A DNA stretch of 64,000 bases from a virus: IMG/VR virus record IMGVR_UViG_3300047564_002293, positions 1 to 64,000 of that record. The stretch is one strand, 5' to 3'. Below are positions 19,801 through 29,779 of the stretch, in pieces. The number at the start of each line of letters is the position of its first letter. Position 1 is the stretch's first letter. The position numbers and the translations under genes are program-made. The notes beneath the pieces are model-generated. The model saw nothing but the letters and a program-made list of their open reading frames with translations, was not told the DNA's origin and made no database searches.

Positions 19801-20883
19801 TGATAATGTTTGTTGAGTTACTCCATTAATTTGATATACGCTGTTGGGTGGTGGAGTGCCAGGATTTGCTACAGATGTGACTGTATATGTTGTTGTTGGT
19901 ACATTATAAACAGGAACATTATTATAAGTGCCATCTGTGTATAAGGTTCCTGGATTCGTAATAGTTCCTACTGGAGTACTAGCTCCAATTATTGTATTAC
20001 TTGCATTTAAAATATCGTTTATTAAATATCCATTATTTCCGTTCGATTTTGGTGTTACTGATGAAACTGCATATGGAATTTGATTAATAGTAAACTGAAA
20101 TCCAGATCCACCGCTAGTTCCCCCTCCTTGCGATTGAGGAAGAACTAAATCTGCATTAGAAACTGACAGAACATTTCCATTAACATATCCTGTACCACTA
20201 TTAGTTATGGTAACACTAGTTACTCCTTGTCCAACTTGTGATACAACTATAGTTGCTCTGGCTCCATTTCCAGACCCACCACTTAAAGGAACATCAGTAT
20301 ATACAGAAGCCGTATAACCAGATCCAGGATTGGTTATAGATCCAACTATTCCGCGAACTACTATATCGGCAGTAGCGCCAGTTCCGCTACCATTACTTAA
20401 TGGAACATCTGTGTATGTTCCAGGAACATAACCAGATCCAGCATTGGTTATAGTGCCAGCAAATGGCGATACCTCTAAATCTAGTAGTGCGTTATTTCCA
20501 GATCCACCACTAACTGCTATGTTTTCGTAAATATTGGCGTAATAATTTCTTCCAGGTATATCAATTGATAATGTATCTATTACTTGACTCTGTACCTTTA
20601 TATTTTTATAAAAATAGGACGAATCAATATCAAATCTTGTTATTTCTTGTCCATAAGATGCTACTGATAATACATTTCCAGTTTTATATAATCCAGTATT
20701 TGTTTGGTTAGTGAAAAATAAAGAAGGAGCACTTCTACTCCCATTGTTTAAAGAAAATGTTCCCGATAAACTACCACCAGCACCCCCGCCAAGATCAAAT
20801 ACATCTTGAGCTAGTAAATTTATTTTTTGCCTCTGTATTTCAAGAGTATCGGTTAATGCTACATTTCTAAGTACTGCTGGCAT
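16882..20883 (-). CDS. Fibre-like virion protein with two cupredoxin-like domains
   Basis: A 1333-residue structural protein. Residues about 130-330 hold GSGYT-type repeats. A cupredoxin-like domain spans about 345-445: DTHPF (His near 379) and YDCEAHPGM (Cys, His, Met in C-x2-H-x2-M spacing, near 428-434), 49 residues apart, as in plastocyanin and amicyanin copper sites. A second, degenerate domain spans about 545-665 with SHLFQF and YYYCAVQGASH, keeping His and Cys but lacking the Met. Two near-identical GGVRDIDGNTYIIPE / GGVRDVDGNTYIIPE segments lie further on, separated by a CBM-like module (about 931-986). Its start overlaps the previous gene by 17 bases. Copper binding is inferred, not shown. 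Confidence 0.7.
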   Translation of the reverse strand: MPAVLRNVALTDTLEIQRQKINLLAQDVFDLGGGAGGSLSGTFSLNNGSRSAPSLFFTNQTNTGLYKTGNVLSVASYGQEITRFDIDSSYFYKNIKVQSQVIDTLSIDIPGRNYYANIYENIAVSGGSGNNALLDLEVSPFAGTITNAGSGYVPGTYTDVPLSNGSGTGATADIVVRGIVGSITNPGSGYTASVYTDVPLSGGSGNGARATIVVSQVGQGVTSVTITNSGTGYVNGNVLSVSNADLVLPQSQGGGTSGGSGFQFTINQIPYAVSSVTPKSNGNNGYLINDILNASNTIIGASTPVGTITNPGTLYTDGTYNNVPVYNVPTTTYTVTSVANPGTPPPNSVYQINGVTQQTLSLIRGNTYRFDTSSVSNDTHPFIIRSNTGGLLPAGVFYFTNGTPGTAGSFVDLVILPTATTGTTLRYDCEAHPGMGANITITTGTSGRYGYGAKASVVITSNVVSSFTITNVGFNYKATDTLSIARSNVGGTGSGFVYTINTASSGSGSGFAYTLSNVGNVSSVDVRSSGVGYQLGDVLIPKIPFRYKVKCLGLPGSYKYWLDLNDGLGYVEAPVLTLYIGYTYIFDYSDGSNVSHLFQFNTVSDGGRGIGTGVVYTPGVTTDTLNKTITISVTQDTLSTLYYYCAVQGASHANEGNVINVVSGTPPTLTLSNISITAVSPEDKISLSLDGSASLSTLSANSSQLQSLGVSSNATIGNISISSNTIASVSGGITFNPITNLNITGGSGKVLNVNNGTDDIFTLDLNNANLDIKGNINLPATSNNYISINQKLKLSNTLIEEIVDVPLTGNGVGITIQPDSNKSVFVNATSSFKVPAGTTLQRPLDAVSGSIRFNTSVGQYEGYNASSLAWASLGGVRDIDGNTYIIPEKTPGANDDTFYFYNGGNNSLQLSPLEFNFQNVNTITSSNLSGVLLWQITTPYALNDLVYYGENVYEVTVAGTSGNSSPSHTSGTATNGGVTLLWIRKIYGPITFANSTRINFNVDTYYSDKLKIASNTISSVDDDINISPFAGKKVSINSTTSLVLPSGTTLERGSPSTGSIRYSTSFTQFEGYNGTNWTSLGGVRDVDGNTYIIPESAPGANENILYFYNNGSNTLELTTTALNFKTIDTITSTNNNLDLDVSTVTFNNLAATLDTTGTTTTKFLTTRTNLDISLSSGLTNDTLIRFTNTGDILVNKLYSTNSSSYIKVLDNELKTFELDDVKISTSELVLTRGATNSGLTTLYNPTIESGIKIIVIANNTTTDNREIIEYNITSKNSDIFHTEYGNIITGQDQINNTFDFDGSGNVRMTTSLNSLLPNGEVVEITVIKTSFKK

Positions 20884-21088
20884 TTTTTATAAATTCTCTT
20901 AAAAGATTTTTAATATCTGACAATTCATTTTTTAGATCTTCAACATCATTTTGTAGAGTTTTCAAAGAAGCTCTACTATTTTTCAATTTTTTTGCGTCTT
21001 CGAACGCACTATTATCAGTATTTATAATAGCTCCAGTAAAACTATCTCTAATTAAATAATCATGATCTATTACTTTTAAATATTCCAT
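20867..21088 (-). CDS. Small coiled-coil structural accessory protein
   Basis: A 73-residue protein. The first half (MEYLKVIDHDYLIRDSFTG) is a short beta unit that I recognise as recurring in small genes of T4-like cyanophage tail modules. The second half is a heptad coiled coil (LKTLQNDVEDLKNELSDI). Its ATG overlaps the stop of the 2879-residue baseplate protein by one base and its stop overlaps the next start by 17 bases, so it is tightly coupled to both neighbours. A trimeric fibre or wedge adaptor is plausible. Confidence 0.75.
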   Translation of the reverse strand: MEYLKVIDHDYLIRDSFTGAIINTDNSAFEDAKKLKNSRASLKTLQNDVEDLKNELSDIKNLLREFIKNASST

Positions 21089-24000
21089 TAGAAAGTAGCA
21101 ACCACTCTTACATCTTGAATCTTAGGAACAAATACTGGTTGTGAACTTCTCATAACAATTTTTATAGCAAATGACGAAAATTCATTTAAATTGGAAATAC
21201 TATATTTGTATTCTTTATATGAATTTTTGTTTTCAATGTATCCAGCGATTGAGTTATCACTTGAAGGAACAACTCTTATGTCTGGTGATCCATCGCCATT
21301 AAAATATTCCCACCCAAGATCATCAAAATTGAATTGTGAACTTGCTGGTTTAACTTTATACAGCACCTGAATATCATTTTCTTCAAACAGATTTGCAGTT
21401 AATTTGACATCTAATCCAGTAGAAGAATTTGCTAAAGAAATTTCTTTTGTTACATATTTTGCAATAGTTGAACTATTTTTTAAATTTTCTGAAACATAAA
21501 GAATTCCATCTGAATATGATATAGATTTAATTTCTAAGAAAGATTGAGTATCTGATGATTGGTTATCATATCCTAAGATATCACCTACTCGGAAAATATC
21601 AGTTGCCTGTGATGTACTGGTATTACTAAATGGTATTCTTGCGTAAGAAGATCCAGTAGTTGCCGCAGCAGTGTAATTATCATTAATTGGGTTTTTATTG
21701 TTGGAAATTTTTAATTGTTTTTTCTCAGCATCCCATGATATTACTTTACCACTAATAACATTAGTATATGACTTTGTTAAATCTGTTTTATCCAATGCAA
21801 CAACACCAGAATTATATGGGAATGCGAATTTAATCTCAGTCAAACCATCAGATGAAGTGAATATATTACTTAAAGTTGGTTGAGAAGTAAACACTAATCT
21901 TTCACTTGGAGCAAATAGTATATCTGTGGTTAATTTGATATACAATTCATTTGTAGTTGTATCTAATTTTACCAGAATACCTTGTGCTTTTGAAGTATTT
22001 CCAGTTACGATCTTTTGATTTCCTGCATCTCCAACATTAATTGATGAAATATCAGTTCCAGTTACAACCACTTTATAGATTGGATAGAATTGTAGAATTT
22101 GATCTCTTCTACCAAATCTATACTCTTTGCCAGATGGTTTCTCTACTTGATTGTTTACGAGTTTTACCGAAGCGGCTCTAAGGTCAATAACAGGTGATAG
22201 GGTAGAAACATCAGAATTTAAGTATAACTTATAAGTCAATGATCTATTTTCTACAGAAGAAGAATTTTTGAGTTCGTTAATTCTAGAAGCAAGGACTTTT
22301 TGATTGTTGAAATAATGAATTTCATTTAAGAAAGTTTTTTCAAATCCATCATTTAAGGTTGTTTGTGAATAATTTGAATAATTTGTGACTGAAGAATCTA
22401 CTGGAATGATATTAGTAGTTTTTACTTCTGCATTAATTTTCGTGTTGCTGAAATTTAAATATGATACTTGAGCATATAATTTTTCATATTTTCTGTTATA
22501 TGTGGCAAGAACTGAAGAACCGCCACCTACTGCATTTGAAGCAGCACGTAATTCTGGGTTTATATTATAAAATTCGTTTCCAGAATTTATAACTTTAAAT
22601 AAACGGGTAGTCAATACATCGGAGGTAATTCCTCCAACATCAACAACTTTTTTAAAGTTTACATATGATTTGCCAGTATCTTCAAATCCGTTATTTCTGT
22701 GGTTAACTTTAATAATTTTATTATTGTTACGGAATAACAAAGAAGTTGCTGTGGTATCGGAAAGAGAATCAGTTTCAAAAGGATTCTCGTCTAATAACTC
22801 ATAACCTAGTTGCTCATTGGTTAATTCGATAATGCCTTGTTTTGATTTATCAAATTCTGCTCTGTATAATTTAAACTTAATATCTTCAAAAAGATCTTCA
22901 GTCCATGTATCTACGTTTTGTGATTTGTAAACAGATCCTAAAAGTGGTTGTGAAGTAACTGTCGAATTAGTTGATATTTCTAGTTCGCCAAGTTTAGATG
23001 CCCACAATAGATAATCTGTAGAATCTGTTTCTACTGCGAATGCATATTCTGTATTATTTTGTAAATAAACAGGGTATTCAAAAGTGAAATGGGATGGTGT
23101 AGTTGAATTAGTTACTGATGTGGTTCCAGGATCTACTGCAACGCCCATCTTAACTGCTGGTGTATCGATTTCCAATAGTGCTTCTATATCAGCATTAGAA
23201 GCAGATAATCCTGTAGATTTGATAATAACTGCAGGTGGTTCTGTATAACCAGATCCACCAACAACTAATTGTGTATCAAAAATGTTTCCACCAGAAACAG
23301 AGCATGTTGCAGATGCTGTGGTCCCGCCTAAAAGCTGAGGACTGACAATTTGAAGAGTAGCGGTATCGTAACCAGAACCAGTATTGTTAATTTTTAGACC
23401 AACAATTCTTCCAGAATTTTTGGCAATCGTTACTTTTAATGATGTAGCATTTGCTGCATTGTATGTGTTTAGTGAAGGAATTGATAAAACTTCATTTTGT
23501 ATGAATGTCTTACCATTGTGATTGCTCAATACTAATGTATATACTTGATCGTTTGTTAGAGTATATACTCCAGTTACAGAAGGAATTAGTTTAGTATTAT
23601 TTCTATCATATATCGCTTTGATTGGTCCAGCAGCACCAGAAGACGAACCAGTGACACTTTCTCCCTCTGTTAAGTATAGAGTTCCATTAGTGTAAATTTT
23701 TAAGTTGGTGTCTGGATTCAAAACACATTCGCTACCAGGAACAATATATTTTCCTGGTTTTCCGCTTTCTATGTTAGTTATATAAACTTTAACTGGTATA
23801 GTTGAACTCTTTTTATTAAAGAACAAATCAATGCCAGTTAAAAATACGCCACCATCATAACCTTCAATCATAAATGATTGCGATAATGGATTTGGTGTAG
23901 TTTGTGCTTTTGCACTTTCTACAAATTGAATACCTTCTTGTGATTTTAATATTGCTGGTGTAGTGGAAATAATCGTCGCTGGTTGTGAAGGTAATGTTCC

Positions 24001-27000
24001 AGTAGCATAATATTTAACTTCTGTAAATGAATCTACATCACTTGATGTAGAACCAGTCGAATCAGATGTAAATTTGATGGTCTTTATTCCTGTTATGAAA
24101 GATAGGGGAGATCCTTTCTCGCTATCGTAAGAAATTGTATTAACATCTCCAGTCCAAGATGTTCCACTCTGAGGTGGTAACCCAGATGGAATCAATAGCA
24201 TTCCACTAGCATTACCATTTGCATCAGTAGTTAATATATTTCCGAAAGTACTTAATGAATTTCCACCAATTCTAGTATACTTATAGTCAGGTACAACCCA
24301 TCTGTCAATAGATTGTCCATCCATAAAGACATAAAACTTGCTCAATGGTTTCATTCTCTTGATGGTGAAATAAACTGGTACTGATCTACAGAATGTTTGA
24401 ATCGAGGAAGAAACAATATTAGATCCTACGCTTCTAGTAGAAACACCTTGAGCAAGAGAATTATTTTGTGGACTTATATTAGAACTGCTTGCAGTAGTTG
24501 CATTTGAAGTGGTACTGGTTGATGAGAGAGAAGAAGTATCACTTAATGAGGTTACATTATAAAATACTCTATTAGTTCCTATCCAATTGACAATAAAATT
24601 ATCAAAGATGCTGGCAAATCCTTCTCTAGCATCATTTTTTGCATAGAATACTGAGAACACTTTGCTATCATTATCTAAAATTAGTGGTGTTTCTTTTTGA
24701 TCATACCACTGATCAATATTTGGTGTAATTGATGCATCGCCAACATATTGATCAACAACAAATGGATTTGGATTTAGTGTTTTTGTAGCGAATACGTTTT
24801 GAATAGCAGTGACATCAGAATATGGTAAAGTGATAACACCATTACTATTTTTATAATTTGCTAATGTTCTTTGCTCATCTCTAGTATTCACTTCCTTAAG
24901 TGAATATGAACTTTCGATTGATCTAGGTCTTAAAGTAGATTGCTGAGTATCAATAGCACATTTATAATCTATTGACGTTAAATTTCCAACCCCATGATTT
25001 TCAAAATTATCTACAATAAATCCTGTCTTAAATTTATCAGCACCCACATCATCTTTAACTTGCATATTTAAAGCTTGCTGCTCTAATACGCTGAGGAGAG
25101 TGTATTGTTCTAGTCTTTCGATACGCTTTTCTAATTTGCCAATATCGCGCATCGTGTATCGTTTGTTGTCAACTGGAATTATACGAACATCATTTGCTGT
25201 GTTCGTATAAGCAGGAACATACATGTAGTATAATGCCAATGAATCATCGACATCTGCTGGTTTTGTTGGATTTAGAGAAGAATTGCCTTCTTTGACAAAA
25301 AATTCTCCTTTTTTATTTACAAAAACTCCATCAATTCTATCTAGATATTGTCTTGAACTGAAGGAAATTGTGTATTCTAATCCTGTTTCTGTTGCTGGAG
25401 TACTCGATGTAATTCCACCAGATCCAGTAAAGTTATTGAAATCTTTTACTGAAAGAATAGCAGTATCTTGATAACCACTTACAATGGCGGTAGAATCTAC
25501 TTTTGGTCTAAAATCAAATACATCTCTTAAAGAAATTTTGCCGTAAACATTAGAATTAAATACTGGAATTTCGTTTAATTCTACGCCAGATTCGTGTAGA
25601 TATGAATCAACTGTACAAAAATCTCCTTGAGAATGTTCAAAATAATCGAATGAAATAATCAACTGACCAGTTGGAGCAGTATATCCTGGTTTTAAAATGA
25701 GGCGCGAAACGTCATAGAACGTATCTCTCTGACCATCATCAAAGGAAAATCTTTCTGTTACATCGGTTCCCGTAACTAGTTCTCCTGAAGCTGATACAAC
25801 TGGAGGAGTCTGTGATGTTCCTTCATAAATATATCTAATTTTAAATACGTCGGAATATGATAAAATGTCATTACTATTTGTGTCGTAGTTTCTGCCACGA
25901 ATAGGAACTACTCTATCTCCAGGAGAAACTATAAGAATTCTTTGATTTCTATATGCTGTTTTTAATCTTGGTCTTGCTTTAGATACTTGTAAGGTTGCAG
26001 TTAATTTTAAGATGGGGAAATTAGTGCTAGTTCCAAAGAAAGATGATGGTAAAGTGATACTTACACTACCAGCAGTAGTACCATTTGTTGTATCTGTGGT
26101 ATTTGAGATGGAAACTTGACTTTCTTTTAGATATATGATATCTCCTGATTCTAGAGTTGTTGAACTTTTTTTATCTAGAACTGTCATAATAAAATTACTT
26201 TCAGTAAAAGAAGCAAAACGTTGCGTTCCGTATGGCAATTGAGCAGCAAATGTTACATTACCACCACTAGTCGAAGCAGTAGTAACAAAATCTCTTCTGA
26301 AATAATATGTAATCTTTGAATCTTCCGAATTTAATGCAACATTTTCTAAATATTTGCATCCTGTTGGAACTACTAATGAACCAGTAGATGCATTTCCAAT
26401 ATTTGGTCTAACTCTAACAATAGATGCATTAGAAACATTTTCTCTGAGAACATTATCGATATAGATTTTAGATTTGATTAATCCTTGTGCTTTTTCTACT
26501 CTTTGTACTATTGTTCTATTAATGTTATTTGCATCATCAGTAAATTGAATAGCATCACCTTGTACAAGACTAGTAGAAGGATCTCCAGCAAATCCATTAC
26601 ACTCTAAATATTTTAATCCTTTTTTCCCAGAGAACGTGAAGTCAGTTAAGGTTTGATTGGTAATATAAGAACTTAGGAAAGATTCTACATCAGCAGTAAA
26701 TGTATATGCATCACCTGCTCCAAATGTTGATTGTACAGATTTTACATTTTGTGGACTATAATTTGTTACTGTATTTCTGTATAGAACTGCAGCAACTACG
26801 CTATTCTGTGTTGGATTAGTGGATCCAGTATTGAACGAAACTGCTGGCGTAGTAGCATAAGTTTGTGATACTAAATTTCTATCCTTGATAATAATTTTGT
26901 AAATGCCTGTCAAATAAGTTCCAATTTCGATTGATGAAGTATCATATTCTACTCCATCAATTTTAATTTTAGTAGTAGTTGAAGAGTAACCAGCACCTCT

Positions 27001-29727
27001 ATCCATAACGACGAAATGCGAAATGGTTCCCTCTCTAGCAATTCTTCTTGAATTTCCATCTTCATCCGTGATTGTTTCTCCAGAAATGAATTCACCCGAA
27101 AGAACTCTAACGAATAAAGTATTGCCAGAAGTATACTTTGTAGTAGAGGATCCTTCTATGACTCCATATGCACCACTAGTAGAACCAACTACATATTTGC
27201 CTGGAATGAAAATTAGATTATTTAATTCTTGATCTACAATAATTTTTGTGAAAAATGTTGGGTTAAAATATGCCATTTTGAAAATGGCGTTATAACTTGA
27301 TGTAAATACCGCTTCTGCTTTTGCTCCAGATCCATTTCCACCAATAAAAGTAATTTCTGGTCCAGAAGTATACCCAGTTCCAGGATTTGTAATAGTTATA
27401 GAAGTTACCGCATTTCCAGAAATATTAGCAGTAGCAGTTGCACCACTACCTCCACCACCACTGATAACAACAGTTGGTGCTCCAGTATATCCAGATCCAC
27501 CAGAGGTAACCTTTATCTCTCCGATACCACCCGTAGTGGTTCCTCTACCCTTGGAAAGAACAATATCCAAATCTGGATTGAATCCTGCTCCTTTTTCTAC
27601 CAAATTGAAATCTTTTGGTTTACATACACCAATAATAGGAGTGATTACCTCGTTGTAATCATAGATCTCAGAATATGGGAAAATTGTAGAAACTCCAGTT
27701 TGGAAATAATAATTTTGTGCGTCAGATTCTGATACAAAAAGTTTTTTCCTTCTGGTTGATGGATCAGTATCATCATATTCTCTGAGAAGTTTATAAATGT
27801 CTTCTTTGTTTCCAGCAACTGTTAATTCCAAAAAGTCAATAGTTGTTGCAGATACCGAAATATCAAAAGGACGTTTGACAATAGAATATGATAAAAGATC
27901 CAAACTTCTTACTGTTGTTGTAGCGGGAGAAGTCCCTTTATTAACTACATACCACAAAGTAGTAAAACTACTACCAAAAGTATTTGAAGTTGGGAAAGTT
28001 CTACTAGCGTAATTACCAGGATTTGGTAGATATAGTGTAACAACACCAGTATCTAAAGTAAATTTTTTAGATCTACGAGCAACCGTTTGTTTTGTTGTAT
28101 CAGTAAAACTAATGGTTGGAGCGGCAGTATATCCAGATCCAGGATTTGTTAATGTTACACCTGTTACTTTGCCGTCTGCGGAAATATTTGCAATACCATA
28201 TGCCTGTACTCCACCACTACCAGGACTTGCAAACGCCACTGAAGGAGCAGTAGTATATCCAGAACCTTGATTCGAAATAGTTACGTTTGTAACTACTCCA
28301 CCAGAAATGGTGACATTTGCTGCAGCACCAGAACCAGTAGTTGTTTCCGTGTTGTTATATCCAATAGAACCATCATTAAATACTGAATTTAATTGAATGG
28401 TAGGATACGCAGTTAATTCTTGTCCATCAGCATTTACTGGAATACTTCCATATACGTTTCTTAAATTGAAATATGAAAGACCAGTTGCTTTTAAACGAGT
28501 ATCATCTTTTATTAGTGTATCTCGCGCTTTACTTACTTCTAGATATTTTACATCTTTATTGATAATTTCATAACCTTTGATGTATGCTTTGCCACTACCA
28601 ATACCAGCAACCATCAAAGAACTTGCTTCTTCTACAGATTTATTATTTACTAGTTCTGTCTCTACATTTAATGGATATAATCCTTTGTTATTATCTTTTT
28701 GATAATATTCTCTAAGATCCAGAGCAAAATTATCTACAACATAATCACCTGATTCATCATATGTTCTTCTTGCTAAAGTTTCTTCAATTAGGTTGTAATC
28801 AGTTGGTTTTACTAATTGTTGAATAATTCCATTTTTAATTGAAACTAATTGTACATAATCTTCATCAGTAAGTCCATCATATTCCTTAGCAACTAAAGAT
28901 AAATTGATTTTTAATCTATGTGCTCCAGGAGCAGAATAGTTGGAAAACCCCTTTGCGTTATCGTATAGTGATACGTCTTGTTCTGGAGTTACAATTTCTT
29001 CAGTTATTTTAAAACCTACTTTTACTGAAGGTTTGTTGTAATACTTATCTACAACAATAAGTTGTTCACTATTATTAACAAAATATCCGTTGACAAAATA
29101 TACCCCCTGCTCTACTTTAACGGCTGAGGCGTATCCCATCGCTGGACTATCGATAGTGGAAATAACTCCAGTATCATAATCTTGAATGTTTATGGTAGTA
29201 GGCAATACACTGCCATCAGTTCCAACAACTAAGGTTGGTGTATCTGTGATATTTAATGCTTCTAAAGTTTCTCCTTGTCTGAAAGTAGACTCGGAATTAT
29301 TATTTCCGCTATTTGTATATTTTACGAAAATAACATCAGATTCTATATCAGTTCCATATGCGTATGAAATTACGCTAGCAGTAACACCAGAAGTTAATCC
29401 TTGGAGAGTTGCTCCAATCAAATTGGAAATATCATATTTTTGAAATACGATATTTCCGTTAATGTTAACAGCAACTTCAGAAACTGCTGATAATTTTACA
29501 TAATCTAATTTATTGTTGAATGCAACTTCTCCAGGAATTACCTGTTGCCCCTGTTTGAACTTATTGCGACCAATGTTTTCAATTTGATTCTGCAATACAG
29601 ACTGGAGAGATGTTAACTCTCTAGCCTGTATTGAATATCCTGGTCTAAAAAGAACTTTGTAGTATCCTTTAGATGAATCAAAATCATCGTTGTATGGAGG
29701 CACATTAAGATTAATCTTCTGGGGCAT
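21088..29727 (-). CDS. Giant baseplate/tail structural protein, DUF4815-type (2879 aa)
   Basis: The N-terminal 600 residues match the style of DUF4815: NVPPYNDDF near the start, then GYYKVLFRPGYSIQARELTS with QVIPGEVAF near residue 65. Several GSGYT-type repeats follow near 480-560 and 770-840. A long central beta region contains RIEVLEQYTLLS-like and FYVFMDGQ segments, the latter in a part that in cyanophages typically forms the tail-fibre connector. It occupies the gp9/gp10 position after gp8. T4 gp9 and gp10 are far smaller (288 and 602 residues), so this is either an expanded or a fused version. Assignment to gp10 specifically is uncertain. Confidence 0.75.
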   Translation of the reverse strand: MPQKINLNVPPYNDDFDSSKGYYKVLFRPGYSIQARELTSLQSVLQNQIENIGRNKFKQGQQVIPGEVAFNNKLDYVKLSAVSEVAVNINGNIVFQKYDISNLIGATLQGLTSGVTASVISYAYGTDIESDVIFVKYTNSGNNNSESTFRQGETLEALNITDTPTLVVGTDGSVLPTTINIQDYDTGVISTIDSPAMGYASAVKVEQGVYFVNGYFVNNSEQLIVVDKYYNKPSVKVGFKITEEIVTPEQDVSLYDNAKGFSNYSAPGAHRLKINLSLVAKEYDGLTDEDYVQLVSIKNGIIQQLVKPTDYNLIEETLARRTYDESGDYVVDNFALDLREYYQKDNNKGLYPLNVETELVNNKSVEEASSLMVAGIGSGKAYIKGYEIINKDVKYLEVSKARDTLIKDDTRLKATGLSYFNLRNVYGSIPVNADGQELTAYPTIQLNSVFNDGSIGYNNTETTTGSGAAANVTISGGVVTNVTISNQGSGYTTAPSVAFASPGSGGVQAYGIANISADGKVTGVTLTNPGSGYTAAPTISFTDTTKQTVARRSKKFTLDTGVVTLYLPNPGNYASRTFPTSNTFGSSFTTLWYVVNKGTSPATTTVRSLDLLSYSIVKRPFDISVSATTIDFLELTVAGNKEDIYKLLREYDDTDPSTRRKKLFVSESDAQNYYFQTGVSTIFPYSEIYDYNEVITPIIGVCKPKDFNLVEKGAGFNPDLDIVLSKGRGTTTGGIGEIKVTSGGSGYTGAPTVVISGGGGSGATATANISGNAVTSITITNPGTGYTSGPEITFIGGNGSGAKAEAVFTSSYNAIFKMAYFNPTFFTKIIVDQELNNLIFIPGKYVVGSTSGAYGVIEGSSTTKYTSGNTLFVRVLSGEFISGETITDEDGNSRRIAREGTISHFVVMDRGAGYSSTTTKIKIDGVEYDTSSIEIGTYLTGIYKIIIKDRNLVSQTYATTPAVSFNTGSTNPTQNSVVAAVLYRNTVTNYSPQNVKSVQSTFGAGDAYTFTADVESFLSSYITNQTLTDFTFSGKKGLKYLECNGFAGDPSTSLVQGDAIQFTDDANNINRTIVQRVEKAQGLIKSKIYIDNVLRENVSNASIVRVRPNIGNASTGSLVVPTGCKYLENVALNSEDSKITYYFRRDFVTTASTSGGNVTFAAQLPYGTQRFASFTESNFIMTVLDKKSSTTLESGDIIYLKESQVSISNTTDTTNGTTAGSVSITLPSSFFGTSTNFPILKLTATLQVSKARPRLKTAYRNQRILIVSPGDRVVPIRGRNYDTNSNDILSYSDVFKIRYIYEGTSQTPPVVSASGELVTGTDVTERFSFDDGQRDTFYDVSRLILKPGYTAPTGQLIISFDYFEHSQGDFCTVDSYLHESGVELNEIPVFNSNVYGKISLRDVFDFRPKVDSTAIVSGYQDTAILSVKDFNNFTGSGGITSSTPATETGLEYTISFSSRQYLDRIDGVFVNKKGEFFVKEGNSSLNPTKPADVDDSLALYYMYVPAYTNTANDVRIIPVDNKRYTMRDIGKLEKRIERLEQYTLLSVLEQQALNMQVKDDVGADKFKTGFIVDNFENHGVGNLTSIDYKCAIDTQQSTLRPRSIESSYSLKEVNTRDEQRTLANYKNSNGVITLPYSDVTAIQNVFATKTLNPNPFVVDQYVGDASITPNIDQWYDQKETPLILDNDSKVFSVFYAKNDAREGFASIFDNFIVNWIGTNRVFYNVTSLSDTSSLSSTSTTSNATTASSSNISPQNNSLAQGVSTRSVGSNIVSSSIQTFCRSVPVYFTIKRMKPLSKFYVFMDGQSIDRWVVPDYKYTRIGGNSLSTFGNILTTDANGNASGMLLIPSGLPPQSGTSWTGDVNTISYDSEKGSPLSFITGIKTIKFTSDSTGSTSSDVDSFTEVKYYATGTLPSQPATIISTTPAILKSQEGIQFVESAKAQTTPNPLSQSFMIEGYDGGVFLTGIDLFFNKKSSTIPVKVYITNIESGKPGKYIVPGSECVLNPDTNLKIYTNGTLYLTEGESVTGSSSGAAGPIKAIYDRNNTKLIPSVTGVYTLTNDQVYTLVLSNHNGKTFIQNEVLSIPSLNTYNAANATSLKVTIAKNSGRIVGLKINNTGSGYDTATLQIVSPQLLGGTTASATCSVSGGNIFDTQLVVGGSGYTEPPAVIIKSTGLSASNADIEALLEIDTPAVKMGVAVDPGTTSVTNSTTPSHFTFEYPVYLQNNTEYAFAVETDSTDYLLWASKLGELEISTNSTVTSQPLLGSVYKSQNVDTWTEDLFEDIKFKLYRAEFDKSKQGIIELTNEQLGYELLDENPFETDSLSDTTATSLLFRNNNKIIKVNHRNNGFEDTGKSYVNFKKVVDVGGITSDVLTTRLFKVINSGNEFYNINPELRAASNAVGGGSSVLATYNRKYEKLYAQVSYLNFSNTKINAEVKTTNIIPVDSSVTNYSNYSQTTLNDGFEKTFLNEIHYFNNQKVLASRINELKNSSSVENRSLTYKLYLNSDVSTLSPVIDLRAASVKLVNNQVEKPSGKEYRFGRRDQILQFYPIYKVVVTGTDISSINVGDAGNQKIVTGNTSKAQGILVKLDTTTNELYIKLTTDILFAPSERLVFTSQPTLSNIFTSSDGLTEIKFAFPYNSGVVALDKTDLTKSYTNVISGKVISWDAEKKQLKISNNKNPINDNYTAAATTGSSYARIPFSNTSTSQATDIFRVGDILGYDNQSSDTQSFLEIKSISYSDGILYVSENLKNSSTIAKYVTKEISLANSSTGLDVKLTANLFEENDIQVLYKVKPASSQFNFDDLGWEYFNGDGSPDIRVVPSSDNSIAGYIENKNSYKEYKYSISNLNEFSSFAIKIVMRSSQPVFVPKIQDVRVVATF

Positions 29728-29779
29728 TTTACGTGCTCAGTCTGCTTGATTGGGTTGGATTATAATAAAAATTATGATA

